DNA from: CAYSAQ01 sp964429235
Lineage (GTDB): Bacteria > Margulisbacteria > Riflemargulisbacteria > GWF2-35-9 > DYQY01
NCBI GenBank assembly: GCA_964429235.1
Contig: CAYSAQ010000001.1
Coordinates: forward strand, 186,001 to 250,000
Direction: 5' to 3'
Length of the DNA: 64,000 nt
Position 1 is the stretch's first letter, and the number at the start of each line of letters is the position of its first letter. The notes under the pieces were generated by a model. That model saw only the letters and a program-made list of their open reading frames with translations. It did no database searches and was not told the DNA's origin. Positions 7,409 through 16,789 of the stretch are shown here, piece after piece. The translations under genes and the position numbers were made by a program.

Positions 7409-9823
7409 ATGACAAAGTACGGATATTTCGATGATGAAAACAAGGAATATGTAATAACAAACCCAAAAACTCCAGTAAAGTGGACTAACTATGTTGGCAC
7501 ATTAAATTTTGGAGGGATTGTCGACCATACTGGCGGATCTTTGATTTGCAAAGGAGACCCAGCACTTAATAGAATAGTTAAGTACATCCCACAACTTCCA
7601 TCTTCTGACTTTAAAGGAGAAACGCTATATATAAGAATTAAAGAAAAGAATCGATACAAAGTATTCTCTCCATTCTTTGTTCCAACTCTTGATAAATACG
7701 ATCTATTCGAATCACATGTAGGATGTTCATACCAAACGATAATATCTGAATTCTACGGAATCAGAACAGAAGTAAGAATCTTTGTCCCATCTAATGAAGA
7801 AGTAGTAATAAGAGACATTAAAGTAACAAATCTAAACGATAAAGATGTTGAGCTAGATATAATCCCAGTTATTGAATACACTCACTATGATGCATTAAAA
7901 CAATTCACAAACGCTGATTGGTGCCCACAAACTATGACAGTTGATGCAGAAAAAGAAAAAGAAGGAACTGTAATTCTAAAGCAATACGCTTTCATGAAAA
8001 GAGACACTTCTGTAAACATGTATACATCTAATTACAAAGTAGATTCATTCGAAACAGATAGAAAAATATTCTTGGGTGATAATGAATATGGTAGTTGGAG
8101 AGACCCGTTGGAACTTCAAGAAGAATCTCTTTCAAACCATGAAGCAAGAAGAGGCGATAATATTTCTGCCCTACTACACAAAATGGGAACAGTTAAAAAA
8201 GGACAAACAGTAAGAGTCATCACACAGCTTACACAACAAGAAAACTTAGCTGCAGCAATGCCAACTATAAAGAAATTTAGAAATGAAGCAAATGTAGATA
8301 AAGCTTTCGTAGAGCTCAAAGAATTCTGGAATGATTATTTTTCTTATCAACAGATTGATACTCCAGATGAAGCATTTAACTCAATGGTAAACGTTCATAA
8401 CCCAAGACAGTGCCATACAACATATAACTGGTCTAGATATCTATCTTTATATCAGCTAGGTCTTGGAGCAAGAGGAATTGGGTTTAGAGACAGCTCTCAA
8501 GATTCAATGGGTATATTTGCAAACATGGCAGACAAAGGAAAAGAATTATTAAAGAAGCTACTTAGCGTACAAAGACCAAATGGTTCAGCTATGCACCAAT
8601 TCTTCCCTCTTACTATGGAAGCTAATGAAGGTGATTCTAGAGAAGAAGAAGAAGGCCATGATTATTATGGTGATGACAATCTTTGGATTGTTCTAGCAGT
8701 ATCCGCTTATTTAAAGGAATCTGGAGACTACGACTTCCTTAACGAAGAAATAACTTTTTATGATAAAGAAAAGTCTTTAGAAGAAAGAGAAAAAGGAACT
8801 GTACTCGAGCACCTAGAAAGATCTCTAAACTTCACAAAAAATAATACTGGGCAACATGGACTACCATTACTTGGTTTTGCTGACTGGAATGATACGGTAA
8901 ACCTAAGAGGTAATGCAGAAAGCATGTTCAATGCTAATCTTTATGGTTGTGCCGTGAATGAAATGCTCGACTTAATGAAATACATGGAAAACTCTGAAGT
9001 AGAATCAGAACTAAAAAATGACTATAAAGTAATGAGCGATAACTACAATGAACATTGTTGGGATGGCGAATGGTACATGAGATATTTCCAAGAAGATGGT
9101 ACCCCAATAGGTTCTTCTAAGAATGAAAAAGGAAAAATCTATACTAACGGACAATCTTGGGCAGTATTCTCTGGCTATGCTACAGAAGAAAGAGCAAAAA
9201 CTGCACTTAACTCTGTAAACAAACACTTAAACACAGCAAATGGTATTAAGCTAAGTACTCCTGGATATGATGGTTTCGACTGGAGAATTGGTGGAGTATC
9301 CACATACCCTCCTGGAGCAAAGGAAAATGGAGGAATCTTCCTTCACTCTAATCCATGGGTAATGATTGCTGAAACATTAGTTGGAAATGGTGACAGAGCT
9401 TTCCAATATTATCAACAAATCAACCCTGCTGCTAAAAACGACATAATTGATGTTTTCGAGTGCGAACCATACTCTTACCCTCAAAATATCCTTGGAGACG
9501 AACATCCTCAATTTGGACTAGGCAGAAACAGCTGGTTATCTGGTACCTCCTCGTGGACTTACCAAGCAGCTACAAAATACATTTGTGGGATAATGCCAAC
9601 GCACACAGGACTACAGATTAATCCTTGTATTCCTAAATCTTGGGATGGATTTAAAGCTACTAGAAAATTTAGAGGCACTACTTACAACATCGTTGTAAAG
9701 AATCCTAGCAATGTTTCTAAAGGGGTAAAATTACTTAAAGTAGATGGTAACGAAATAGCAGGAAATATTTCTCCAATCTTTACTGATGGAAAAGAACATT
9801 CTGTTGAAGTAATTATGGGCTAG
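7409..9823 (+). CDS. GH94 glycoside phosphorylase (cellobiose/chitobiose phosphorylase-like)
   Basis: 804-residue family 94 inverting phosphorylase, the usual length. It cleaves a beta-linked disaccharide with phosphate to give a sugar-1-phosphate and a free sugar. Seen: N-terminal beta-sandwich (YGYFDDENKEYVI, DPALNRI), then the (alpha/alpha)6 core with GLGARGIGFRDSSQD, GLPLLGFADWNDT (D492 is the expected general acid), WRIGGVSTYPPGAKENGGIF and SWTYQAATKYICGI. These are cellobiose phosphorylase-type motifs, but family members act on cellobiose, laminaribiose, chitobiose and others, and specificity is not readable here. AAGGAG ribosome site; cytoplasmic, no signal peptide. Confidence 0.92.
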   Translation: MTKYGYFDDENKEYVITNPKTPVKWTNYVGTLNFGGIVDHTGGSLICKGDPALNRIVKYIPQLPSSDFKGETLYIRIKEKNRYKVFSPFFVPTLDKYDLFESHVGCSYQTIISEFYGIRTEVRIFVPSNEEVVIRDIKVTNLNDKDVELDIIPVIEYTHYDALKQFTNADWCPQTMTVDAEKEKEGTVILKQYAFMKRDTSVNMYTSNYKVDSFETDRKIFLGDNEYGSWRDPLELQEESLSNHEARRGDNISALLHKMGTVKKGQTVRVITQLTQQENLAAAMPTIKKFRNEANVDKAFVELKEFWNDYFSYQQIDTPDEAFNSMVNVHNPRQCHTTYNWSRYLSLYQLGLGARGIGFRDSSQDSMGIFANMADKGKELLKKLLSVQRPNGSAMHQFFPLTMEANEGDSREEEEGHDYYGDDNLWIVLAVSAYLKESGDYDFLNEEITFYDKEKSLEEREKGTVLEHLERSLNFTKNNTGQHGLPLLGFADWNDTVNLRGNAESMFNANLYGCAVNEMLDLMKYMENSEVESELKNDYKVMSDNYNEHCWDGEWYMRYFQEDGTPIGSSKNEKGKIYTNGQSWAVFSGYATEERAKTALNSVNKHLNTANGIKLSTPGYDGFDWRIGGVSTYPPGAKENGGIFLHSNPWVMIAETLVGNGDRAFQYYQQINPAAKNDIIDVFECEPYSYPQNILGDEHPQFGLGRNSWLSGTSSWTYQAATKYICGIMPTHTGLQINPCIPKSWDGFKATRKFRGTTYNIVVKNPSNVSKGVKLLKVDGNEIAGNISPIFTDGKEHSVEVIMG

Positions 9824-9876
9824 TCTCAACACTTCGAGAGACTCAGTGTAAACGAAGCTCAAATCAAATAATTAGC

Positions 9877-9905
9877 AAAAAGGCCTGCATAATGCAGGCC
9901 TTTTT
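9877..9905. terminator. Bidirectional intrinsic terminator between GH94 gene and ablB
   Basis: AAAAAGGCCTGC pairs with GCAGGCCTTTTT around a 5-nt loop. The A run before and T run after the GC stem let it work on both strands. It sits between the convergent ends of the phosphorylase gene and ablB. Confidence 0.93.
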
Positions 9906-9917
9906 AATTTTAATGAA

Positions 9918-10763
9918 TTAAATATTTTTATACCATATATTCATACATTCAATATTGCCACTAATGTTAGTATTGTTTGGCAAAGTGCCTGCATAATTAT
10001 AGTTTCTTTTCGAAAAAACAATATTCATCCCTGGAGATATTGCCCTTGCAATGGTATATAAAGTCTTTATTCCATTTGACTCCATATCGCATTCCATTTT
10101 TGTAAGTAATAGAGAAGCATATCCTTTGCCTCTAAATTTTGGATCAGTTGCGAAATCTGTCATTTCGGCATTTTTATTTTCAAAATCAATTTCAGAAGAA
10201 GCTGCTGATACTAGATTACCATTTTGGTAAATTCCATAATAATATACATAATCCATAGTTTTTTCTAAATAATCTATATCAAAAATTGGAAAAGGATAGC
10301 TTATAAAAACTTTTTTATATAAGCCTGCTAAATCTTTAAGTTTTTCTTTATCTAATCGTAGTATTTCACACTTTGTATTATTTTCAGCAGTATCATTACT
10401 CTCTTCACATATTTTTAAAATATGCTTAATTTCATTATTTACTTCTTCAAAAATAGTTTTTCTTTTGGGATCTACATATTTGCTCATAAAAAAAACATCT
10501 TCAACTCCATTAATGAAGCTTGGGATAGCAGCCTCTTCAACATAGTTATGCAATTCGAATATTTCCTTAATATTTTGAGGCACTTTTGCAATAACTTTGG
10601 AGTATAAATTTTTATTAGTTAAAATATCTATTTTTTCTAACAATGCTGTCGTATCTTCCGCTTTTAAGCTAGATATATAAACTCTATCATTGTGGCTGCC
10701 ATGATAAAATACTGATTTACCTATAATTTCTTTTTTATCATACTCTTTTTCTTCATTATTCAT
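9918..10763 (-). CDS. ablB: Beta-lysine N6-acetyltransferase (GNAT)
   Basis: Acetylates L-beta-lysine to N6-acetyl-beta-lysine, a compatible solute. The GNAT domain fills the C-terminal half: VYYYGIYQNGNLVSAASSEID, AEMTDFATDPKFRGKGYASLLL (acetyl-CoA loop, motif A RGKGYA) and NNTNISGNIECMNIWYK at the end, as in known AblB proteins. At 281 residues it has normal length. The start overlaps the end of ablA by 8 bp, so the two are cotranscribed and probably translationally coupled. Together they predict salt adaptation. Confidence 0.9.
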   Translation of the reverse strand: MNNEEKEYDKKEIIGKSVFYHGSHNDRVYISSLKAEDTTALLEKIDILTNKNLYSKVIAKVPQNIKEIFELHNYVEEAAIPSFINGVEDVFFMSKYVDPKRKTIFEEVNNEIKHILKICEESNDTAENNTKCEILRLDKEKLKDLAGLYKKVFISYPFPIFDIDYLEKTMDYVYYYGIYQNGNLVSAASSEIDFENKNAEMTDFATDPKFRGKGYASLLLTKMECDMESNGIKTLYTIARAISPGMNIVFSKRNYNYAGTLPNNTNISGNIECMNIWYKNI

Positions 10764-12069
10764 GCTTTTTCCGTCTTTTAAGCCTTTTATTAGTTGTTGG
10801 GACTAGAGAAATATCTTCATTAGAGTCAGCAAGTAGTTGAGAAATTCCATCAGATTTTTCTTCTACTGCACCTTCTAGATTTAATTGTAAATCGCATTTT
10901 TCACAATTTCTATCACAAAAAGAAGATTGATATGAATCAGGCTCCTTATATGTAGAAATTACTCCTTCATAATTTCTTAATACTACCTTGTTCGTTGAAT
11001 ATGATATTAAATAAGTTGGAAGAACCGGTATTTTACCTCCTCCACCAGGAGCATCAATAACGTAGGTAGGAACTGCAAACCCACTAGTATGCCCTATTAA
11101 ATTCTCCATTATCTCAATACCTTTACCTACGGGTGTTCTAAAGTGTGCTAACCCCTTTGAAAGGTCACATTGATATAAGTAATAAGGTCGCACTCTATTT
11201 TTAACTAATTTATGCACCAAGTTTTTCATTATTCTTGGACAATCGTTCACTCCAGCTAACAAAACCGATTGATTCCCAAGAGGTATTCCAGCATCAGCAA
11301 GTTTACTTAACGCAAATTTTGATGAATTAGTTAATTCTCTAGGATGATTAAAATGCGTATTAATCCAAAGGTTTTTATGTTTTTTAAAAATATTTACCAA
11401 GTTATCTGTTATCCTAAATGGAAGAACAACTGGCATTCTAGTTCCGATTCTAATAACTTCCACATGTTCAATCTTACTAATTTCGGCTAGAATCCATTCT
11501 AAAAATTCATCAGAAAACATTAAAGGGTCCCCACCTGAAATTAATACATCTCTGATTTCCTTTGTCTTTTTAATATATTCTATTCCTGCCAGTATTTCTT
11601 TTTTATCAGGTAGATTATCATGATCTCCTACCTTTCTTTTTCTGGTACAGTGTCTGCAATACATAGAACACATGTTTGTTACATGCAATAAAACTCTGTC
11701 AGGATATCTATGAGTAACAAGCGGAGTTGGATTATCACCATCTTCAAATAATGGATCTTCCATATCTTCAGGCTCTTCAATAAGCTCCTTAGGAGATGGA
11801 AATGATTGTCTAAACACTGGATCATTCTCATAATCAGAAAAATCAATTAATGAAAAATAATAGGGAGTTATAGATAACGGAAAAGCGTTAATAGTCTCTA
11901 TTATTTTTTCTTTTTTTGACTTTGAAAACTTAATTCCTGAGAGCGACAAAAAGCTATCAAGGCTTCTTATTGAATGTTTTAGTTGCCATTTCCAATCATG
12001 CCAATTTTCTTCATGAATTGCAGAAGAATCTATCTCCTTTGATATTTGTTTTTGTTTTTTTGTATACAT
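10756..12069 (-). CDS. ablA: Lysine 2,3-aminomutase
   Basis: Radical-SAM, PLP-dependent enzyme converting L-lysine to L-beta-lysine. The [4Fe-4S]/SAM motif Cx3Cx2C is seen at C134, C138 and C141 (CSMYCRHC), followed by the KamA-typical TRKRKVGD. Other family marks are LISGGDPLMFSDEFL, GTRMPVVLPFRI, the PLP lysine region IDAPGGGGKIPVLP, and the C-terminal zinc cysteines FCDRNCEKCDLQ. At 437 residues it is slightly longer than typical (about 416). AAAGGA precedes the ATG. Pairing with ablB points to osmolyte synthesis rather than lysine fermentation, as no other fermentation genes are near. Confidence 0.96.
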   Translation of the reverse strand: MYTKKQKQISKEIDSSAIHEENWHDWKWQLKHSIRSLDSFLSLSGIKFSKSKKEKIIETINAFPLSITPYYFSLIDFSDYENDPVFRQSFPSPKELIEEPEDMEDPLFEDGDNPTPLVTHRYPDRVLLHVTNMCSMYCRHCTRKRKVGDHDNLPDKKEILAGIEYIKKTKEIRDVLISGGDPLMFSDEFLEWILAEISKIEHVEVIRIGTRMPVVLPFRITDNLVNIFKKHKNLWINTHFNHPRELTNSSKFALSKLADAGIPLGNQSVLLAGVNDCPRIMKNLVHKLVKNRVRPYYLYQCDLSKGLAHFRTPVGKGIEIMENLIGHTSGFAVPTYVIDAPGGGGKIPVLPTYLISYSTNKVVLRNYEGVISTYKEPDSYQSSFCDRNCEKCDLQLNLEGAVEEKSDGISQLLADSNEDISLVPTTNKRLKRRKKHE

Positions 12070-12388
12070 ATATATATCCTTTATCTATTTGAATTTAAGA
12101 TTAATATTAACAATGCTTATTAAAATTGAAGTGAACGATAGAAAAAAGATTTTGATTCTTTCGAGTATTGATTTTTTAAAATAATTAATAAAGATATCAT
12201 CTTTAATCTTACTTTACACAATTTCTATCTCTGATTTTAAGTTGCCTATTATTTAATTTCATAAAATAATCATCAAACTTAATTCAATTAATGCTTTATT
12301 TAACTATAAGGCATTAATGTGTTTTGTTAAAGGATTACTTATGGCTAAAGACATTCAATTAAAATATAACTATTGAGACTTCGATAAA
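12070..12388. promoter_or_regulatory. 319-bp noncoding gap with a 13-bp hairpin at 12287-12318
   Basis: No gene of useful length is seen. The region must hold the ablA promoter, but no clear -35/-10 pair stands out. The main structure is an inverted repeat, ATTAATGC at 12287-12294 with GCATTAAT at 12311-12318, extended inwards (one G-U wobble) to a 13-bp stem with a 6-nt loop. It may be a terminator for the MFS gene or an operator. An 11-codon reading frame at 12341 has a ribosome-site-like AAAGGA but is not supportable. Confidence 0.35.
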
Positions 12389-13531
12389 TTAAACTTGTAT
12401 CTTACTTATAAAAAACAAAGATACTAAAGAAAGCACTGCTCCAATAATAAAAGGAAGCTGCCAATGCAACATCCAAAGTGCTCCCCCAATTATCGGTATA
12501 AACAAAGCAGCAGTATGGTTTATAGTAAAACTCACTGCAACAGAAGATGCGATATCTTCTTTATCTGCTGTTTTCTGGAAATAGGTCTTAATAGCAATAG
12601 CAAATCCAAAAAAGATATGATCTAATACATATAACAATGCAATGACATATTTATTAGGAATAAAAGCATAGCCTAAAAATATAAAAAACAAACTAAAATA
12701 CTCCAAAGAAAGCACTTTCTTTTCCCCAAAACGACTAATTGCTTTTCCTAATTTTGGCATTATAAAGTACGCTATTATATTATTTAATATAAATAGGATA
12801 CTTACATCTTGCACAGAAAATTGATATTTCTGTACTAAAAGAAATACAGCAAAAACAACAAATATTTGCCTCCTAGCTCCTGCGAATAAATTTATAACAT
12901 AATATAACCAATACTTCTTTCTAAAAATAAATTTTCTCTTTTGACTTTTCACAGCATCTTTTTTTATTGGATCAAATATTAAAGCTAATACGCCGACTAT
13001 TGAGACAAAAACTCCAAGTATCATAAAGTTTTGCTGAATAGTAAAAACCATTGCCAACATCCAAACAACCAAGCCAGTTATAATATTTGTTAAAGCACCA
13101 TATTTTTTAAATCTAGCAAAAACATGAGGAGCTTCTTCTGTAGTAAAGTATTGTAATGTTAATGATTGATTAATCGTTTCAAAATAATGAAACCCTAACG
13201 ACATAATAAATATTGAAAACAACAACCACGAGAATGTAGTCACTGCTCCAGAAATTGCCACCCCTATGCCTAATAAGAAAATTGAAATAGCTGCAAGCCG
13301 ATGTTCTTTAACAATCAACAATACATAAACAACTAACATTGCCATAAAGCCAGGAATTTCTCTAATTAATTGAGCTAAGCCTATTTGAAAACCAGTCACG
13401 CCGATAACATCTACAGCGTAGTTGTTAAAAAGGGTTCGCCAACCTTGAAGGCCCACAACACTAACCAATACAAGAATAAATAAATAAGTGTATATTGGAG
13501 ATTTTTTTGCTGATTCGATATGTTTTAACAT
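12389..13531 (-). CDS. MFS-type membrane transporter
   Basis: 380-residue polytopic membrane protein with about 11-12 hydrophobic helices and a short basic loop near the middle (DPIKKDAVKSQKRKFIFRKKYW), the usual two-halves layout of the major facilitator superfamily. The N-terminal half has GFQIGLAQLIREIPGF in the place of the loop 2-3 motif. The substrate cannot be inferred. The ribosome site AGGA lies about 11 nt from the ATG. It follows tRNA-Thr and hisC on the same strand, with no functional link evident. Confidence 0.75.
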   Translation of the reverse strand: MLKHIESAKKSPIYTYLFILVLVSVVGLQGWRTLFNNYAVDVIGVTGFQIGLAQLIREIPGFMAMLVVYVLLIVKEHRLAAISIFLLGIGVAISGAVTTFSWLLFSIFIMSLGFHYFETINQSLTLQYFTTEEAPHVFARFKKYGALTNIITGLVVWMLAMVFTIQQNFMILGVFVSIVGVLALIFDPIKKDAVKSQKRKFIFRKKYWLYYVINLFAGARRQIFVVFAVFLLVQKYQFSVQDVSILFILNNIIAYFIMPKLGKAISRFGEKKVLSLEYFSLFFIFLGYAFIPNKYVIALLYVLDHIFFGFAIAIKTYFQKTADKEDIASSVAVSFTINHTAALFIPIIGGALWMLHWQLPFIIGAVLSLVSLFFISKIQV

Positions 13532-13554
13532 GGCAATTATTCCTAACTATAAAA

Positions 13555-13630
13555 TGGAGCTCCCGCCCAGATTTGAACTGGGGACCTCAGCCTTACCATG
13601 GCTGCGCTCTACCAACTGAGCTACAGGAGC
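13555..13630 (-). tRNA. tRNA-Thr (anticodon GGT)
   Basis: Reads on the minus strand as a complete cloverleaf: acceptor GCTCCTG with CGGGAGC, D arm TAGCTCAGTTGGTAGAGC, anticodon stem CAGCC/GGCTG with loop ATGGTAA (anticodon GGT), and T arm with GTTCAAATC. The discriminator is T and CCA is encoded. Length 76 nt. Confidence 0.97.
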
Positions 13631-13636
13631 GTTTTA

Positions 13637-14716
13637 TTAAAGAACTTCTTTAAGACACTGAATGAAAAACTTATTCTCTTCAGGAAGGCCAATCGTAACC
13701 CTAATAGATTCAGGAAACCCAAAACCAACCATTGGTCGAATAATAACACCCTTTTTCATTAAAGCTTGGAATATTTCCATTGCATCTTTTTCTATATTTA
13801 AAAATATAAAGTTAGCCTTAGTCGGTAAATATTTAACGCCTAATTTTTCTAATTCAGCATACAAACATTGTTTTTGTTCTTCATTTTTATTACGAACTTC
13901 ATCTATCCACTCTTCCTCATCGAGAACAGCTAATGCACATTCTTGTGCAAGTAGGTTTACGTTAAATGGCTGTCTCGCTCTATTAAGAACATCTACAATT
14001 TCTTTAGAAGCGATACCATAACCTATCCTACAACCTGCTAAAGAATAAAGTTTTGAAAACGTTCTTAAAACAATGATATTAGGATACTTATCTAGCAGCT
14101 CTACACTCTCTGGATAATCATCTCCATAAGCATATTCATAATACGCTTCATCAATTACTACAAGTGTTTCAGAAGAAACTTTATTCAAAAATTCCTCTAA
14201 TTGTTTAGCGTTAAAATATGTTCCAGTAGGGTTATTAGGGTTGCATAAAAAGATAACACTTATATCATCACTTAATGCCTTAACAAAACCATCCAAATCA
14301 AATGCATAGTCTTTCAATGGAACGACTACTTTTGGAGAATTTAACAACTGAGCAACGAATGCATATTCTGAAAAAGTACCCTCTGATGTTAATGTTGCTT
14401 TATCTTCACCTAAATATGCCAAGGCAATAATCTGTAATAATTCATCTGAACCATTACCGAATATTAACTGGTCAGGATTAACTCCTAATTTATCTGCTAA
14501 TTTGTTTCGTAACTTAAAACATGTGCCATCAGGATATAAGAAAATATCCTGAACATTATTCTTCACTTTTTCTATAACTCTTGCAGGAACACCTAAATTA
14601 TTTTCGTTACTTGCAAGCTTTACTACTCTATCAAGACCTAACTCTCGCTGAACTTCCTCTATTGGTTTGCCCGGGACATATGGCTTTACGTCTAATATAT
14701 TTTTATTTGCTTTCAT
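13637..14716 (-). CDS. hisC: Histidinol-phosphate aminotransferase
   Basis: PLP-dependent fold-type I aminotransferase of 359 residues, the standard HisC length. It transaminates imidazole-acetol phosphate in histidine synthesis. Seen: IKPYVPGKP-like N-terminus (VKPYVPGKPIEEVQRELG), ASNENNLG, FGNGSDELLQ, NPNNPTGTY, the VIDEAYYEYA aspartate, and the PLP-lysine motif RTFSKLYSLAGCRIGYGI. The C-terminal arginine motif GFPESIRVTIG is present. Only one his gene is here. The stop lies 6 bp from the tRNA-Thr 5' end. Confidence 0.93.
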   Translation of the reverse strand: MKANKNILDVKPYVPGKPIEEVQRELGLDRVVKLASNENNLGVPARVIEKVKNNVQDIFLYPDGTCFKLRNKLADKLGVNPDQLIFGNGSDELLQIIALAYLGEDKATLTSEGTFSEYAFVAQLLNSPKVVVPLKDYAFDLDGFVKALSDDISVIFLCNPNNPTGTYFNAKQLEEFLNKVSSETLVVIDEAYYEYAYGDDYPESVELLDKYPNIIVLRTFSKLYSLAGCRIGYGIASKEIVDVLNRARQPFNVNLLAQECALAVLDEEEWIDEVRNKNEEQKQCLYAELEKLGVKYLPTKANFIFLNIEKDAMEIFQALMKKGVIIRPMVGFGFPESIRVTIGLPEENKFFIQCLKEVL

Positions 14717-14837
14717 AATAGAGTTTATTTTAACATGTAATCGTTTTACGTAAAGCGCATCTCCCCATTTATAGTCTATAAATAAATGTGTTTAAAAAGA
14801 TATAAAACGGGTAAAAGATAATACATAGGGGGATTTA

Positions 14838-15668
14838 ATGCTTAGTAATCTATCAATTAACAATTCAAACAACACAGTAAAACAACACTCGCCATCTACT
14901 GAACAACAAGTAAATAAAGACATGAAAAGCTATCTTGATGGAGAAAAGCTAAACATCAGCAAAGAGGACCTGTCTGCTAACACAAAGCAACTCCTATCCA
15001 AACAATTAACAGTAAAACAATTTGTAAAAAATGCTTTCAACTCAAATAGTTCTAAAAATATAGAGAATATAGAAAGCATATTGCAGAGCCATGAGGTGGA
15101 GGTTCTAAAAGAAGAAGCACCTAGACTTCCTGCTCAAATGAATAAAATGCTTAACCAACAAGCAAAAACTTCTGAGAGTTTTACTACAAACATGAACAAT
15201 GCTCCAAAAATAGAAACAACTTCTCCAGAGGCGCAACTTTTAGCATCAAACTTAGTCGGGTTATTAAAAGAAGGAAAAATGAAAGAGGCTTTGAATTCTT
15301 TCAATAAAAAAGGTGATGTGCTAGAAAAAATGATTGATTCATATTTATCTCAATCTTCTCAAAGCACAAAAGGAACAGCAAACTTACTCAGCTTTATCCA
15401 AAACGTTGTGGCCATGGGACTAGTAGTATCTCCTGAGCTACAACAGGCTTTAGCGGAAAAATATAAAAAGCTTGAAAAACATTTATCTTTCTCTGAAGAA
15501 TTAGCACTAGAAAATGAAGCAGATATTGATGGGCTAGCAGATGATGCACAAGATTTCGTAAAAAATATAATGGACTTAAGACAACAACTTGAGTTCCTTG
15601 ACCAGGAAACAGCTGAAGACGTGCTTGAGTCTTATGAAGAACTTTTAGGACTAATTGGAGCAGCATAA
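14838..15668 (+). CDS. Unknown polar helical protein
   Basis: I do not recognise this 276-residue protein. It has no signal peptide or membrane segment. The first 120 residues are rich in Asn, Ser, Gln and Lys and look disordered; the C-terminal 130 are predicted helical and acidic (ADIDGLADDAQDFVKNIMDLRQQLEFLDQETAEDVLESYEELLGL). The start has AGGGGG five nt upstream. It overlaps the next gene by 1 nt. The N-terminus resembles those of other unexplained proteins at 47646 and 48642, which might be export substrates of the flagellar apparatus (inference). Confidence 0.7.
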   Translation: MLSNLSINNSNNTVKQHSPSTEQQVNKDMKSYLDGEKLNISKEDLSANTKQLLSKQLTVKQFVKNAFNSNSSKNIENIESILQSHEVEVLKEEAPRLPAQMNKMLNQQAKTSESFTTNMNNAPKIETTSPEAQLLASNLVGLLKEGKMKEALNSFNKKGDVLEKMIDSYLSQSSQSTKGTANLLSFIQNVVAMGLVVSPELQQALAEKYKKLEKHLSFSEELALENEADIDGLADDAQDFVKNIMDLRQQLEFLDQETAEDVLESYEELLGLIGAA

Positions 15669-15871
15669 TGATGGATAAAAATACAAGACATATGGCTCTA
15701 TCATATAGAATCAATGAGATGATGCGTCATTATGATGAGCTTCCACCTGAAACCAGAGACGAGATATTGAGGTTCTTTAAAACTCCTGAAAGAATCACTA
15801 GTTTAAGACTAAATCCCTTTAGATTTGGGAAACAAAAGAAAGACAATAAGTCACTTTATATCATGGTTTAA
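15668..15871 (+). CDS. Small unknown protein coupled to the preceding gene
   Basis: 67 residues, no recognised family, charged and probably helical at the N-terminus (HMALSYRINEMMRHYDELPPETRDEILRFF), with a basic C-terminus. The ATG overlaps the previous stop (TAATG), which supports translation coupling. A second ATG follows immediately. It may be a partner or chaperone of the upstream protein, by position only. Confidence 0.55.
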   Translation: MMDKNTRHMALSYRINEMMRHYDELPPETRDEILRFFKTPERITSLRLNPFRFGKQKKDNKSLYIMV

Positions 15872-15881
15872 GCATAACTGC

Positions 15882-15910
15882 TTGTTCTCCCCCTTAAAAG
15901 ATAATAAAAT
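15882..15910 (+). promoter_or_regulatory. Likely promoter of the argB-argF operon
   Basis: TTGTTC (15882-15887), a 17-bp spacer and TAAAAT (15905-15910) form a fair sigma-70-type promoter, about 20 bp before the argB ATG and leaving room for its GGAG site. Confidence 0.45.
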
Positions 15911-15930
15911 ATAGTCATTGGAGATAAACA

Positions 15931-16779
15931 ATGATTGATACATATATAGAAAAAGCAAAAATATTATTAGAAGCATTACCTTACATACAACAGTTTTCTG
16001 GCAAAACAATTGTATTAAAATATGGCGGTGCTGCAATGGACAACGAAGCACTACAAAAAGCAGTAGCTACAGACGTTGTACTATTAAAGTTTGTAGGGAT
16101 TAACCCTGTAGTAGTCCATGGTGGCGGAAAAAAGATTACAGAGTGGCTTGATAAGCTAAAAATTGAAACTGAGTTCATTGATGGCATTCGTAAAACAAGT
16201 GCAGAAGCAATGGAAGTTACTGAAATGGTTCTTACTGGCAAAGTAAATAAAACTATAGTAAACCTTATTAATCAAGCTGGCGGGAAAGCAATGGGACTTA
16301 GCGGTAAAGACGGTAGCTTAATAAAAGGACGAAAAATTGATGAAGAAAAGCTTGGCTTTGCTGGGGAAGTAACCGAAATTAATCCCGATGCAGTACGTGC
16401 TGCAATAAAGGAGGGATATATACCAGTTATTTCATCAGTAGGTTTTGATGACAATAATGACAGCCTAAACATTAATGCTGATTATGTTGCTGCTGAAATA
16501 GCAAAATCTATAAAGGCAGAAAAGTTAGTTTTCTTATCAAATGTAGAGGGTATTCTTGATAAGAATAATGAAGTTATCAAACAAATAACAACTTCTGAAG
16601 TTGACACATTAATTGAACAAAAAGTCATCTCTGGTGGAATGCTACCAAAAATAAAATCTTGTGTAGAATCAATCAACGAAGGTGTTAACAATGTACATAT
16701 TATTAGTGGAGAAATAACACATTCGATACTATTAGAGCTATTTACCGATTATGGTATTGGCACAATGATCAAAAAATAA
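15931..16779 (+). CDS. argB: Acetylglutamate kinase
   Basis: Phosphorylates N-acetylglutamate, the second step of arginine synthesis. 282 residues. The amino-acid-kinase motifs KYGGAAM (phosphate-binding lysine), VVHGGGKKI, LSGKDGSLI, NINADYVAAEIA and the C-terminal EQKVISGGMLPKI are all present. The N-terminal helix (IEKAKILLEALPYIQQF) is the extension that marks the arginine-sensitive hexameric type, so feedback inhibition is plausible. GGAG lies 9 nt before the ATG. argF follows after 10 bp. Confidence 0.95.
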   Translation: MIDTYIEKAKILLEALPYIQQFSGKTIVLKYGGAAMDNEALQKAVATDVVLLKFVGINPVVVHGGGKKITEWLDKLKIETEFIDGIRKTSAEAMEVTEMVLTGKVNKTIVNLINQAGGKAMGLSGKDGSLIKGRKIDEEKLGFAGEVTEINPDAVRAAIKEGYIPVISSVGFDDNNDSLNINADYVAAEIAKSIKAEKLVFLSNVEGILDKNNEVIKQITTSEVDTLIEQKVISGGMLPKIKSCVESINEGVNNVHIISGEITHSILLELFTDYGIGTMIKK

Positions 16780-16789
16780 GGAATATATT

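Noticed and set aside
12341..12376. 11-codon peptide gene with AAAGGA upstream
   Set aside because: Too short and without homology or conservation evidence.
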